From Sulfurovum sp. AR (GTDB lineage: Bacteria > Campylobacterota > Campylobacteria > Campylobacterales > Sulfurovaceae): DNA of 64,000 nucleotides. The translations under genes and the position numbers were made by a program. Below are positions 43,158 through 54,291 of the stretch, in pieces. Position 1 is the stretch's first letter. Each line of letters begins with the position of its first letter. Below the pieces are notes generated by a model. The model was given only the letters and a program-made list of their open reading frames with translations. It was not told the DNA's origin and did not search any database. The stretch is taken from positions 124,001-188,000 of the forward strand of contig NZ_AJLE01000002.1 in NCBI RefSeq assembly GCF_000296775.1. The letters are read 5' to 3'.

Positions 43158-44825
43158 TTATGGGACTATAGATACGGTATCCGTTGAGATAGTCTCATAT
43201 CTATTCGTTGTACTGGCATCAAGTGCTTTCATCAGAGCGACTTCAGGCAATTCAGTATTTTTATACAGATCTTGAGCAAAACCATAAGAGAGTGTTTGAT
43301 AGTGTAATGTAGCAGTGATAGTATACCTGTCTACTGGTAGTGCTATTTCATACCCTACAGTATCACTCCCCCCAATAAAGTCATTGTCGATTTCCGCTTT
43401 ACCATGTGGATTAATAGTTTCAGGTAAATTCACATCATTTTTATCAAGTCCCTTTGGCAAAATACGGTTGTCTTTTAGATAATGCAGGGCATGTAAGAGA
43501 ATGTAGGTCATATTATCGTCTGTATCCTGTAAGATCGTTTCATAGATCTGCACTTGTGAAGGATCAGTGATCTTCTCATAATGGGGTTCATAGGTATTGG
43601 TTGCTGTGTCGTATACCACACCAGTAATCTGACCTTCACTGTTAATGGCACCTGATTCAAACACAATATCATCGACACTGTTTTTGACTGTCACATGAAT
43701 CCAGGCACGGCGTGAGGGAAAACCTGTCGGGAACTTGTGACCACTGTGGTTTGTGATCTGAACATCAAAATTGAGCAAGCCATTTTCAAAGCTCCATTGT
43801 GTGATATTGAGATCAGCTGCGGCCTTAAGAAACTCTCTGGTATCAGTGATGCTCTCATTAAATCTTGCTTCATCTGCCAAAACCCCTAGTTTAACACGGT
43901 TGTTCTTGAGGATCTCAAGCATATAGGTGTTGGCACCAAGGAACTTGTGCTGAAAGAATGGGGCCCTTTGTGCTAAATTATTACCTTTTGTAGAAATGAC
44001 CACACTACCTTCAGCTTTTGGCATGTGGCAGTCTTGACAGCTTTGTGTTCCATTGAAGTCACTGTACTCCCATTCGGTATAAGCAGCTTGTTCTGGGAAA
44101 GTCTCATCAGTGATCGTTCCATCTGTAGCAATGACGGGAGTCTCGAGGCTATGGCAGCTGGCACAGAGCTTGGATTCATTCATATGGGGACTATATTCTG
44201 GTGTAAATTGGACACTATTCTGCATAGGTCCAGTTCTAGGATTCATAAATGGGCCATAGATCTTACGATCAGTACCTGTATTATTTGTATCTATAACAAA
44301 GCCACCGGTAAAGCCTTCAGTTGTACCCAATTGGGGAGTGTTTTCTATTTGATGACAGAGTGTACAGCTGACCCCTTGCATTGCAGCATCGTAATAGTAG
44401 TTGTCATGGTTCAAAAATCCATCTCCTGACAGTGAAACCGTATCACCATTATAGGTTGCTTCTACATTGGCCATAGGCGTGTGGCATCGGCTGCATTTAC
44501 CTTCGATAATTTCTTTATACTCAGGATGTTCTTTGACCTCGGTGGCCACTTTTGCCTTCCATAGCGGATCGGTCGCTGCATTGGCCATCATTGTACCTTG
44601 CCATGCTTTGACGATAGAGACATCTGTACCATTGGCATCAGTTATACCATTATGACACTGTGCACAATTCTGTGAACCGCTAAAGTGTGTTGTGGTAAAA
44701 GAATCATTATGTAGAAGAGTATCAGGTAGAGATGAAGGGGTATCTCCACTTGAACCACCACCACAGCCTATAAGCATGAGATTACTGAAAACTATAAGAA
44801 AATATGCTGTTTTTTTACCAAACAT
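43158..44825 (-). CDS. Five-haem cytochrome c lipoprotein
   Basis: About 555 residues from the ATG at 44825 (AAAGGAGTGTCATC upstream). The lipobox is SNLMLIGC. Five CxxCH sites are present: NCAQCH, KCSRCH, SCTLCH, LCASCH and SCQDCH, like the cytochrome c554 group. A strand-rich C-terminal domain starts with FDVQITNHSGHKFPTGFPSRRAWIHV, a motif often found next to such haem domains. It probably carries electrons at the outer face; the partner is unknown. No other cytochrome gene is near. Confidence 0.85.
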   Translation of the reverse strand: MFGKKTAYFLIVFSNLMLIGCGGGSSGDTPSSLPDTLLHNDSFTTTHFSGSQNCAQCHNGITDANGTDVSIVKAWQGTMMANAATDPLWKAKVATEVKEHPEYKEIIEGKCSRCHTPMANVEATYNGDTVSLSGDGFLNHDNYYYDAAMQGVSCTLCHQIENTPQLGTTEGFTGGFVIDTNNTGTDRKIYGPFMNPRTGPMQNSVQFTPEYSPHMNESKLCASCHSLETPVIATDGTITDETFPEQAAYTEWEYSDFNGTQSCQDCHMPKAEGSVVISTKGNNLAQRAPFFQHKFLGANTYMLEILKNNRVKLGVLADEARFNESITDTREFLKAAADLNITQWSFENGLLNFDVQITNHSGHKFPTGFPSRRAWIHVTVKNSVDDIVFESGAINSEGQITGVVYDTATNTYEPHYEKITDPSQVQIYETILQDTDDNMTYILLHALHYLKDNRILPKGLDKNDVNLPETINPHGKAEIDNDFIGGSDTVGYEIALPVDRYTITATLHYQTLSYGFAQDLYKNTELPEVALMKALDASTTNRYETISTDTVSIVP

Positions 44826-45025
44826 GATGACACTCCTTTTAATAGAAATGAGATTGAAAGAAATGGATAATCGCAATAATATCAGTCTCTTTCAAATTAT
44901 TAAAACATATGAATAGACAAATGTTTCACAGCATTTCTATCATTATAACAAATCAGTGTTAAGTGAGTATAAAAGTTCAAATAAGGAAAAAATTTGGATC
45001 TAGTAGTAGTTGTTGTTTAGAATAA

Positions 45026-45066
45026 AAATGAAGGGAAAAAGTATTTAACTTCTTTCCCTTCATTTT
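45026..45066 (-). terminator. Terminator after the PilT-like gene
   Basis: AAAATGAAGGGAAA and TTTCCCTTCATTTT form a 14-base stem with a T-rich flank on both sides. On the minus strand it begins five bases after the stop of the gene at 45071, as expected for an intrinsic terminator. Confidence 0.75.
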
Positions 45067-45070
45067 GTGA

Positions 45071-46213
45071 TCACTCCTCTTTGAGCATAGGGGCATCATC
45101 TTTTGATTCAGGATGGAATTTCTCTTCATACTCTGTACTGACTGTGAACATTAATTTAAGATCAGCTGCGCTGCTTGCATACTGGTATGCCTGTTCTTCA
45201 GTGATCTTTTCTGCCAATGTAAGATCAAAAAGTGCACGATTAAAGCTAATGGAATCAAAACTGATACGTTCTTTTTCAAGAGCATCCGGGATTTCATGAT
45301 CACGTTTATTTCGAATCAGTTCTTGGATTTGAGGACTTTTAAACATGAGTTCCACAGCAGGAACCATTTCTCCAGAAATCCCTTGGATAAGACGTTGAGA
45401 AATAACGGCTTCCAGGGTTGCAGCAAGTGTTTCACGTACACGATTTTGCTCTTCGTTCGGGAAAATAGCGATAATACGGTCAACAGTTTCTCTGGCATCT
45501 AGTGTATGAACCGTAGTAAAAACAAGGTGCCCTGTATTAACAGCTTGTAAAATACTTTCAGCCGTTGCCATATCACGCATTTCCCCAACGACAATAATAT
45601 CAGGGTCCTCACGCATTGCTGCACGTAAAGCAGCAGAAAAACTGTTCGTATGCAAGCCTAGTTCACGTTGTTCTACGATTGATTTTGCATCATTGTGTAC
45701 ATACTCTATAGGATCCTCAATAGTGATGATGTGACGTGGATATATTCTATTAATCTCTTCTATGATACTTGAAAGGGTTGTAGATTTACCACTTCCCGTT
45801 GTCCCTGTAATGAGAACAAGACCACGTCTGAGATGAGTGAGCTTGTGTAAGGCTGTCGGGAGGTTCAGCTCTTCTATGGTTTTAATATAGGAAGGTATAA
45901 GACGGAAGGCTAGTGCAAAACCACTAAGGTTCATTGAGATGTTGATACGGAAACGGTAGTTTTCATCAAGTGCATAAGCACCATCAAATTCTTTAGTTTC
46001 CATAAATTTTTCATAAGCATCACCCATTAACATCTTAACAATGGATTCAATGGTCTTTGCATCTAATTTCTCATTAGATAAAAGAACGATGTCACTTTTT
46101 ATACGTGCATGAATTTGGCTATTTGATTTAATATGCAGGTCAGCGCCATTGGCTTCAATTAGCATATTTAGCCAAGAATCCAATCTCTCTTTTATATTTT
46201 GTGTTAAAGACAT
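45071..46213 (-). CDS. PilT/PilU-type ATPase
   Basis: A 380-residue hexameric ATPase: Walker A GTTGSGKSTT near 137, Asp box ITIEDPIEYVH, Walker B region DPDIIVVGEMRD and His box TTVHTLDA. The C-terminal acidic tail is more like PilU than PilT. No pilus assembly genes are in the window, so it may assist pili encoded elsewhere. GGAGGGAAACT precedes the start. Confidence 0.85.
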   Translation of the reverse strand: MSLTQNIKERLDSWLNMLIEANGADLHIKSNSQIHARIKSDIVLLSNEKLDAKTIESIVKMLMGDAYEKFMETKEFDGAYALDENYRFRINISMNLSGFALAFRLIPSYIKTIEELNLPTALHKLTHLRRGLVLITGTTGSGKSTTLSSIIEEINRIYPRHIITIEDPIEYVHNDAKSIVEQRELGLHTNSFSAALRAAMREDPDIIVVGEMRDMATAESILQAVNTGHLVFTTVHTLDARETVDRIIAIFPNEEQNRVRETLAATLEAVISQRLIQGISGEMVPAVELMFKSPQIQELIRNKRDHEIPDALEKERISFDSISFNRALFDLTLAEKITEEQAYQYASSAADLKLMFTVSTEYEEKFHPESKDDAPMLKEE

Positions 46214-46350
46214 AGTTTCCCTCCATTTTTTATATCTATTTATATTATACTACTGCTTATTTGCTTATATTATAGAGAAAGATGAAAAAAAGATAAATTA
46301 GAGTATAGATGGTAAAATATACTATTTACTAAAAACAGAAGGTCAGAGTG

Positions 46351-46776
46351 ATGAAAATAATGAAATATATACTATTTGCACTGCTTTTACTCGGATTATG
46401 GATCACAGAACCTTTATGGTGGAAATCCAATACTAATCCAAGTACATTGCCAGTTGATGTTCAGATTCTTAATGAGGAGGAGAAACCAAAAACTAAAGTT
46501 GTTTCTTTAGAAGCAAAAAATGAAATGGAGTTAGAAATAAAATTTGGTCCAAAACCTTATGGCAAATACAGTACGGGTGTTCCTTCTGAAGTCTATGAAT
46601 ATTGGAATAATACACTTCAATATCCGGATTCTTTGGAAGAAGAAAGATGCGGTCCGATCAGAGCAGGTGAGAAAGGTTGGACTACTGTCTGCCGATATAG
46701 AGCAAAAAATAGTGCTGGAACTTTAGAATTAATGCAGGATACTTTCATTATTAACAATGGTAAAGCTTCTAAATAA
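46351..46776 (+). CDS. Hypothetical membrane-anchored protein
   Basis: About 141 residues with a single N-terminal helix (MKYILFALLLLGLWI) and a soluble part with two cysteines (EERCGPIRAGEKGWTTVCRY) that could form a disulfide. The family is not recognised. The start at 46351 follows GGTCAGAGTG. It converges with the aldo/keto reductase gene. Confidence 0.6.
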   Translation: MKIMKYILFALLLLGLWITEPLWWKSNTNPSTLPVDVQILNEEEKPKTKVVSLEAKNEMELEIKFGPKPYGKYSTGVPSEVYEYWNNTLQYPDSLEEERCGPIRAGEKGWTTVCRYRAKNSAGTLELMQDTFIINNGKASK

Positions 46777-46787
46777 ATAGAGATACT

Positions 46788-47813
46788 TTAGCCCATAGGG
46801 TAGAGTATCTCTTCATGTACTTTGTCACACGCGCTTAAAATTTCATCACTGAGTGTAAGGTTAATCGCTGCAAGTGAGGCATCAAGTTGCTCTGAATGGG
46901 TTGCTCCTATGATGGTGGAAGCTACAAAATCAAACTGTTTTGACCATGCTGTAGCGAGTGTGACCGGGTGCAGTCCCGCATCAGCTGCTATTTTTAAGTA
47001 TTTCTGGGTGGATGCCAATGTCTTGACGTTCATGAAACGTTGTGCCATCAGTCGTTGTCTTTGGTTAGGGGACTTGAGGTATGTTGCAAATCTTCCTTTT
47101 GCATCTTCAGGTTTGAGTCCCTGGTTGTATTTTCCTGAGAGTACGCCTCCTGCCAGCGGTGAGTAGGGGAGTAGTGAAACCTGTTCTTTTTCACAAAGTG
47201 TGGAAAGCTCATCTAAAAATCTACGGTTTAACATAGAAAAATTGTTCTGTATAGACTCAAATCGTGCCAATTCTTTATATTGGGAAGTCATCAGTGCTTT
47301 ACTGGTGCCGTATGCAGTGTCATTGGAAGTCCCTATATAACGTACTTTTCCTGATTTTACCAGCCTGTCAAAAGCTTCTAATGACTCTTCTATAGGAACG
47401 ATAGTATCTGGCCAATGCATCTGATAAAGGTCTATATAGTCTGTTTTTAACCGTTTCAAGCTTCCTTCTATGGCACGTTCAATGTGAAATCTGTCGATAG
47501 AGGTCATTCCATGACGGATAGGAGGTACAAACCAGCCGCTTGCAGCCCCTGCAACTTTGGTAGCCAGGATGATGGAATCACGTTCTTTTGTTTTCATCCA
47601 TTCTCCTACCCACTCTTCTGTGATTCCTGCAAGTTTTGCATCAGGTGGAACAGGGTAGAGTTCAGCGGTGTCATAAAAATTGACACCATGATGATAGGCT
47701 TTATCCATGATGGCAAAGGCTTCTTTTTTGTCACACTGTGTTCCAAAGGTCATAGTTCCCATACAGATGGGTGAAACACGAAGTCCGGTTTTTCCTATGT
47801 ATCTATATTCCAT
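46788..47813 (-). CDS. Aldo/keto reductase
   Basis: A 341-residue TIM-barrel NADPH-dependent reductase. FYDTAELYP (catalytic Asp and Tyr, near 47-56), the lysine in ILATKVAG, QMHWPDTIVPIEESL and IIGATHSEQLDAS near the C-terminus match the Tas/YajO-like group. The substrate is unknown. It stands alone. Confidence 0.88.
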   Translation of the reverse strand: MEYRYIGKTGLRVSPICMGTMTFGTQCDKKEAFAIMDKAYHHGVNFYDTAELYPVPPDAKLAGITEEWVGEWMKTKERDSIILATKVAGAASGWFVPPIRHGMTSIDRFHIERAIEGSLKRLKTDYIDLYQMHWPDTIVPIEESLEAFDRLVKSGKVRYIGTSNDTAYGTSKALMTSQYKELARFESIQNNFSMLNRRFLDELSTLCEKEQVSLLPYSPLAGGVLSGKYNQGLKPEDAKGRFATYLKSPNQRQRLMAQRFMNVKTLASTQKYLKIAADAGLHPVTLATAWSKQFDFVASTIIGATHSEQLDASLAAINLTLSDEILSACDKVHEEILYPMG

Positions 47814-48003
47814 ACTGATCCTTGTAAAATGTAGTATTAAATCATAGCTTAAGTTTTCTAAGGCTTTGGTCTCTTGTTTTTCTTCCTGTCTGAATATGTT
47901 TCGGAGGGGATAACAGATTAACTATTTGTTAATGAATAATGAATAGCATATATTATATGGATATATGTTTTTCCATAATCTTATATTAAAGGTGGGAGTT
48001 AAA

Positions 48004-51000
48004 ATGAGAAAAATTTTAAATAAAAAAATTTAAAAATCACGGGTGTATTAAGTGCTGCTTTAATTAGCGGTATGGTTTATATGACCGGCTGTGGCGGTGG
48101 TGGCGGTGGTGGCGGCACCGGAAGCCTAAGTAAATGTAGCACCCCTATAGACGCCTCTTTTACAGATGGATTTGCGGGACAGACACGGATAGGTGGTGCG
48201 ACGACAAGTGCAGAACTACTCAATGTTGCTGATTCTAATTGGACGCTTTATAACACTGCGAATGAACTGCATGCCACTATGGTTGATAATCCTGAAAGTA
48301 ATAGTAGCTTGGAAGTAGAAGGTTATATTCATGATATAGAAATTGTAAAATACGGAGGTAATAATAACACCTATGCGTTGTTAGCCATGGGAGAAGAGGG
48401 GATCGGTGTGGTTGATGTCACAAACCCTGCTGCTATGGTACAAAGGACAGACCTTAGTGTGAAGGTTAATTACGAAAAGACAGGTATTACTATTGCTGAA
48501 GGTAGTGGAAGTCTTGCTGATATTAATATCTCCAGTAGCCGTGCACCTATTAGTTCACTTGCTGTTTATAATGAAGGAACTGACGTCAATCCATCCTGGC
48601 AGTTGATCATTGGTGATGAAGGCTATGGTTTGCACAAGACAGCCTTGGATAATCTCTTCAACCATATACTTTGTCCAGATGATAATGCTACCTTACTTAT
48701 TAATAGTGAAGTATATACCTTGCAGTATGCGGGTGAAAATCCATGGGGTGGTCCAAAGAGTTTAACACTATATGGGGAAGGTACCAGTACTAGACTATTT
48801 GTAGCCCAAGGCTTTCTTGGAATGGGGATCTACGATCCTGTAAATTTAGTAAAGGTTGGACAATATAATCTCTATACAGATGCAACTGAGAACAATAATG
48901 GTGAGGACTGGTTCTATGATATGGATATTTCAGCTATAGCATCTACAGATATTTGTACGGGAATGCCAGATTTCAATCAAGCCAGTGATGAGATTAATGG
49001 TACGACTCCAACACCATGGGCTGATTTCGAGTTCTACGGAAAATATTACTATGATGCGCGAAATGTAGAAGTGGCTACAGTTGGAGCCAATACTTATGCC
49101 TATATTGCCTATGGTTTGGCTGGTCTAGTAGCTGTAGATGTTTCTAACTACAATACAACTACCGCTGCATGTGGGAATACAGGTACGTACCTAGGATATG
49201 TCCCTGCAATGCCGGTAAAAGGACCAACGGATAGACTGATCGGGAATCAGGATGGTTCTACCGTCTTCTCACGTGCGGGGGCTGGTATGCTTCAAGATGC
49301 GGGTGTTGTAGATGTAAAAGTTGATACAAAAATAGATCCAACCAAAGTGTTCTTTACGGACCATTTTGGTGGACTGATGGTGGTTGACCATGCTGAAGAT
49401 CCTGTAACATTTTGGAAAGAAGGTACTGGTGACTGGGGTGCAGTTAATGATACAGATCCTGGAACAGAACATGTACCTTCTTATGATTTTGTTACCTCTT
49501 ATAATATGACTCCTGATCCGCTTGGTGGCGATGAGGCACTTCCGACGTTCACTACTGATGCACCGATCCTCTTATCAACTGGTGAAGTAGGCGGTCATGG
49601 TAATGCCTTGGCTCTTATGGATAGCATGGATCTAAATAATACTAATACTTCACCAGCCGATGTAGTTATGGCAGCAGGAGCAGGTGGTCTTAACTTTATT
49701 GACTTGTATGATGGACCAGCAGTAACACAGTATGACTTCAATGTAACGGACTACTTAGCAACGACGAATGAAATTGGTGCAGCGCCAGTTGGATTGGATG
49801 CACCAGCGATCAGTGTGGGTCATGCTGCAGGTGTCGGGACTTATGACAATATTCTCTACCTTGCCGACGGTCCACATGGTATGATGGCCTGGAAAGTAGC
49901 AGATGAAAGTTGTAACAACATTGATACAGACCTAGTGAGACTTGTGGGCAATACACTGCAAAGTGAAAGTGTAATAGGAGACATTAATCCGACACCGCAT
50001 GCAGATGAAGTAGTAGTTACCAATGATGGAGTGACAAAGTCAGCAATGGTAGCATCTCTGAGTGTGGGACTCCGACGTGTGAATGTCGATGTGCTGGGTA
50101 CAGATGGTGCTCCAGAGCTACTCTATCCAACTGCAGGAGACATTTACGAGCACAGCATTGAAGAAACCAAACTTGGAAATATTTCCTATGAAGATAGGAT
50201 TTATGACGTTGAAGTGAAAGAAAATTTGGCATATACAGCAGATGGTCTTAGCGGTGTAACTGTATACAACTTAGATGAAACACCTGATGGTAGTAATGCT
50301 GCTATCATTGTTGATAATATTAAAGGAACAGGTGGTGATCGTATCAATAATGCAACAGGTATAGCGTTGTCAGGTAATTATGCATTCGTTGCCGGTGGTG
50401 CTACAGGGATTACCGTCATCGATATTAGTGATCCGAGTAATTTGTCAATTATTAAAACATTCCAGCCTATCAAGTGGGAGGATCTAGAGTTAGATCCTAA
50501 GGCTCACAATGCAGATGGTGTAGCGGTGGATGTAACGATTTTGGATGGTTTTGCCTTCTTTACCTATGATAGCTTTGGTGTTTTAGCCTATAGGATATCG
50601 GACTTGATCGATCCTAATTATCAAAATCCAGATGATGTTAGTCGACCTGGTGCACCATCACAAAACCGTCCGAATGCAGTAGGCTATTTCAAGATACAGA
50701 ATACTGCAACATATACAACCAGTCTAGTTGCTGATTTTTCAGATTGGGGCGGTGGTGCTGCTGGAATAGATGCGATTAGTGCCACAAATGGTAAAAAGAT
50801 CATCTATATAGCTTATGGAAATGCTGGGGTTGTAAAACTTGACTGGTCTAATCTATGGACAAGTCCAGCGCCTGCAACTTCTTATGAGACAATAGATCCA
50901 ATCTTGGAGCAACATGCCAATACATCCGGTAAGGCAACGGATGTAGTTGTCTGGAATGGGCGTGTCTATGTAGCAGATGGTGCCGGTGGTTTGGTACTAT

Positions 51001-51008
51001 TGAAATAA
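48004..51008 (+). CDS. Large LVIVD-type lipoprotein with a frameshifted signal peptide
   Basis: The body (from ATG 48072) is 978 residues of repeats such as YALLAMGEEGIGVVDVTNP, YIAYGLAGLVAVDVSN, YTADGLSGVTVYNLD and FVAGGATGITVIDISDPSN: the LVIVD pattern of beta-propeller blades. ATG 48072 would leave out most of the signal. An ATG at 48004, preceded by GGTGGGAG, opens MRKILNKK and runs into TAA 48031-48033. With one extra A in the A7 run at 48022-48028, the frame becomes MRKILNKKNLKITGVLSAA and continues to the lipobox MTGC. So the signal peptide is split by an A-run frameshift. It is likely a surface-exposed adhesin- or scaffold-like protein. Confidence 0.8.
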
Positions 51009-51045
51009 AAATCTTATAATATTTCCTTTTTGGAAGATCAGAGGG

Positions 51046-51067
51046 TACCTTCTTTGATGAAGGTACT
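51046..51067 (+). terminator. Terminator-like hairpin after the LVIVD gene
   Basis: GTACCTTC-TTTGAT-GAAGGTAC has 8-base perfect arms 38 bases after the stop. No T run follows, so its strength is uncertain. Confidence 0.45.
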
Positions 51068-51188
51068 ACCCCTGACTACTTTAAATCTACACATATTTTC
51101 ATTCGGTATACTACTTTAAAAAGATCCTAGGAAACAAATAGTATCGAAATACAATTATAGTAACGTACACATAAAAAGGATACTTTAT

Positions 51189-51956
51189 ATGCAAGATAAA
51201 TATGTAGCAGATGTCGGGGACTTTGGAAAGTTTCATCTTTTTCGTTATCTGTTCAATCATCAAGAGAGTCCGATGCATGGAAAGGAACTTGCACAGATAT
51301 GGTTCATGCATGAAGGTGAGGGGGAAAAGAATAATGACGGTAGACATATAGACTATTTTGACCGTATGACAGGGTGTGATGAATACCTGGAAGGTTCTCT
51401 ACGAAACCTTATTATGAGAGATAAACGTGAAGTGAGAGAATTGGAGTCTTTAGCATTACTCCCCAATGCAAAGTATTTTTATGAAAAAGTTCCCAAGTCT
51501 TTACAAGAGCGTACTATCTGGCTAAACACGGCCCTGACATTTTCAAGTAAAGTACCAGTAGTAGCTGTCGAACCAGACAATGGTATGGCTCTTAAGTGCA
51601 ATAGGAAAGAACAACGTTTTGAGTTTCTTACCTTGGAAGCGCATCATGGACAAAAATCCTCTTCTCAGAAGTATATTTTTGCAGAGGAAGTCAGTTCTTT
51701 TTATCGATTGTCTTCTGTTGAAGTTTGTATCGTTTACCAGCATTTAAGTCGTTGCTTTGCACATAATGGTCAGATAGAGTCTCTCTTATATGATTTACAA
51801 AAAAAGTATTTTCACGTTATAGCTATCAAACACAAGCCTTATTCCCCTCGTGCCTTTTTCTTTATATGCAAATCAGAGGATATTAAAGAGAGTATAGAGC
51901 GAAGACTCGATAAGTTTACTATTGAATTTTCCGAATTTTGGGAACTCTTTAGATAG
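51189..51956 (+). CDS. Hypothetical protein, MQDKYxxDxGDFGKF family
   Basis: A 255-residue soluble protein. The opening MQDKYVADVGDFGKFHLFRYL, an early NNDGRHIDYF and a central VVAVEPDNGMALK are typical of a widespread uncharacterised family. Conserved acidic residues in DxGDFGK, NNDGxH and PDNG could form a metal site, but no activity is established. Its 3' end overlaps the convergent cyclase gene by eight bases. Confidence 0.7.
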   Translation: MQDKYVADVGDFGKFHLFRYLFNHQESPMHGKELAQIWFMHEGEGEKNNDGRHIDYFDRMTGCDEYLEGSLRNLIMRDKREVRELESLALLPNAKYFYEKVPKSLQERTIWLNTALTFSSKVPVVAVEPDNGMALKCNRKEQRFEFLTLEAHHGQKSSSQKYIFAEEVSSFYRLSSVEVCIVYQHLSRCFAHNGQIESLLYDLQKKYFHVIAIKHKPYSPRAFFFICKSEDIKESIERRLDKFTIEFSEFWELFR

Positions 51957-53088
51957 AAAAATTGAGTATTTCAGCCTGCTCTGATGTCTGTGGGCAATCT
52001 ATATCATTCTCTGAAAATGATGCACAACATGTCCGGTTTCTTCCTTCTTTTTTGGCTTTGTAAAGTGCCATATCAGAACGAGAAAACATATCACTAAATG
52101 AAGTGTCTGTTGCATTATTTTGGGCGATTCCAATAGAAGTTCGTACAGACACGTTATAACCTTCATAGTGAACAGTGACATTTTCAACTGCTTTACGAAT
52201 TTTTTCAGCCAAAGTATAAGCATCTTTTTTATCTATTTGAGATAGAAGTATCGCAAATTCTTCACCACCTATACGGGAAAATATGTCACTTTTTCTTAAT
52301 AGGTTTTTGACAGTTTGAACAAAACATATCAATAATTGATCGCCTGTCTGATGACCGTATGTATCATTGACCTTTTTAAAGTGGTCCAAGTCCAGTAACA
52401 GAAGTGTCAAACTCAAATGATCCTGCTGTGCTGTTTTAAAATAGTGTTCGGAAATTTGATTGAACATACGTCTATTCATAATACCTGTCAGGTAATCTGT
52501 AGAAGCCAATACACTTAAACTGCTGTTTTGCTGTTTTAAACTGGTTTCATAATTGATGATTTTATTGGTATATATAAAGGATAAAAAGCTTCCTATGATC
52601 AGCCCCAAAATAGCTGAATGAATAGCTACATCTGATAGATGCAGATCGATAGTGAAATTGGCGATCAGTATAATTGCTATAGAAGATAGTGTATAGAGTA
52701 GTCCACTTATTTTTCCATTGATCATATAGGCAACAAAAATCAACAGATAGAACCATATGATCCTAAACTCATCTTGTGGTACAAAAATAAGTGCTGATGT
52801 AAATGTGATCAATGAGATCACAAGTAGAGCGTGTGATGCAGCTGTATCATTTTGTTTGGAGAGTCTGAGAAAGAATATAAGCATCAGTGTCAGTAAACTA
52901 TACATATAATTTACTTTGGTATGAATAGGGCCTATATCATTCATACCTAAGTCACTCAGTAAAGCAAAAAGAAGAGAAAAAAAAGCGACAATGATCAAAA
53001 TAGAATTCAGCATTTTAAATTTAAACTGTAGAAGGTTTTCCTCACCCGTAAACTTAAAACCACTTTGTAAAAAATTGTTCATATTCAT
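51949..53088 (-). CDS. Membrane diguanylate cyclase
   Basis: About 379 residues. Six hydrophobic segments in residues 25-200 form a membrane sensor region. The GGDEF domain follows with TDYLTGIMNRRMF, the metal site LLDLDHFKKVNDTYGH and an active GGEEF (SRIGGEEFAILLS). A Cys-rich end (CCASF, DCPQ) is present. I start at 53088, where GAGGCAAAAGC precedes the ATG. Confidence 0.9.
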   Translation of the reverse strand: MNMNNFLQSGFKFTGEENLLQFKFKMLNSILIIVAFFSLLFALLSDLGMNDIGPIHTKVNYMYSLLTLMLIFFLRLSKQNDTAASHALLVISLITFTSALIFVPQDEFRIIWFYLLIFVAYMINGKISGLLYTLSSIAIILIANFTIDLHLSDVAIHSAILGLIIGSFLSFIYTNKIINYETSLKQQNSSLSVLASTDYLTGIMNRRMFNQISEHYFKTAQQDHLSLTLLLLDLDHFKKVNDTYGHQTGDQLLICFVQTVKNLLRKSDIFSRIGGEEFAILLSQIDKKDAYTLAEKIRKAVENVTVHYEGYNVSVRTSIGIAQNNATDTSFSDMFSRSDMALYKAKKEGRNRTCCASFSENDIDCPQTSEQAEILNFSI

Positions 53089-53259
53089 GCTTTTGCCTCT
53101 TCCCTTATCAAATAATAGCATATTTCCATAAGAATTATCTACTACAGTATGTGTCAAAAGAAGAAGAGATAGATGAGGTATATACGTGAGTATAGTTATA
53201 TTGAAATAAAAATAAAATCCATTAACCTTATTAGACTATGATATGTGAAAGGATTTTTA

Positions 53260-53700
53260 ATGCATAAACAAAACTTTATCACTTTGACACTGATCATTTC
53301 AGGATTGGCCTTGAATCCAGTGATGGCAAATGCAGTATTCACTACGGTTACCTATAACCAAAATATAAACGATTCTGTTTCATCGGGTATTTCATCATTA
53401 TTATATAGTAGGGGATTGGAGAAAGAGGCAGCAGATGAAATCACTGAAAACCTTGTCAGTGAAGAAGTGGAAGATCTACTGAAAGGACTTATAGAAGATC
53501 TTGAGAGTGAAAAGATTGTAAGTAGAAAAGAAGTTTTGGAGTATTTGAGTACAAAGGCTTTACACAAAGAAAATGTTGATTTTCATTCCTATGATCATCT
53601 GGTAGGTATGGTTTCAAAGATCAAACAACGATCTTTAGAAAATAAAACATTAAAACAACTTCAAAAGATGGCGCAAAACAATAAATACATATTTGTGTAG
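53260..53700 (+). CDS. Hypothetical secreted helical protein
   Basis: About 146 residues from the ATG at 53260 (AAAGGATTTTTA upstream). A signal peptide (FITLTLIISGLALNPVMANA) is followed by an all-helical, charged part (EKEAADEITENLVSEEVEDLLKG). Not recognised. It stands before a long gene-free stretch. Confidence 0.6.
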   Translation: MHKQNFITLTLIISGLALNPVMANAVFTTVTYNQNINDSVSSGISSLLYSRGLEKEAADEITENLVSEEVEDLLKGLIEDLESEKIVSRKEVLEYLSTKALHKENVDFHSYDHLVGMVSKIKQRSLENKTLKQLQKMAQNNKYIFV

Positions 53701-54291
53701 AGATACACAAATACTATATGTTATGGAGTAATAATATACTTTGGTTAACATAATATAAATTCTATCAAAAAAGTAAATCTCTTCTCTCTCATGAATTAGA
53801 GCAAAGGTTAAATGGTTTTTGAAAAAGTCATTTTTATAAAAATCGGTAGATGTGTATCTATGTATAAAATTTCTTATATCAGAACTTTTATATTGTGTTG
53901 TATGAAAAATGAAAAAAATGGTTATACACAGATTTTAATGTATTCAAAATTTAACCGATCTTATAATATGTATCTGATTAGATTTTTTTAACCAAGAGAT
54001 ATAATATAGTTAGAAATTTAACACACCTCATTTTTCAATCAATCCAAACATAATACAAAATGAAATGATCAAAACCCCAAGATACTTTTTTGTGAATGAG
54101 GAATAATAAAATATTCACACAAATGTATTAAAAAGTTATCTTCTCAAGATGATCTAGGGTAATTCACAAGAGAATTCTAATATTTATTAGTATTAGTAAG
54201 ATGAAATACTCCTTCCCGTTTCCAAAAGAAAACATATATCTGTTTCATGTCATTCAAAGTACCGTATATAGGGGCGATGATGGATTATATA
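53701..54291. other. Gene-free AT-rich stretch
   Basis: About 590 very AT-rich bases between the secreted protein and the TetR operators. I see no credible frame, RNA fold or repeat in it. It could hold remnants of a lost gene or a long promoter region. Confidence 0.5.
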
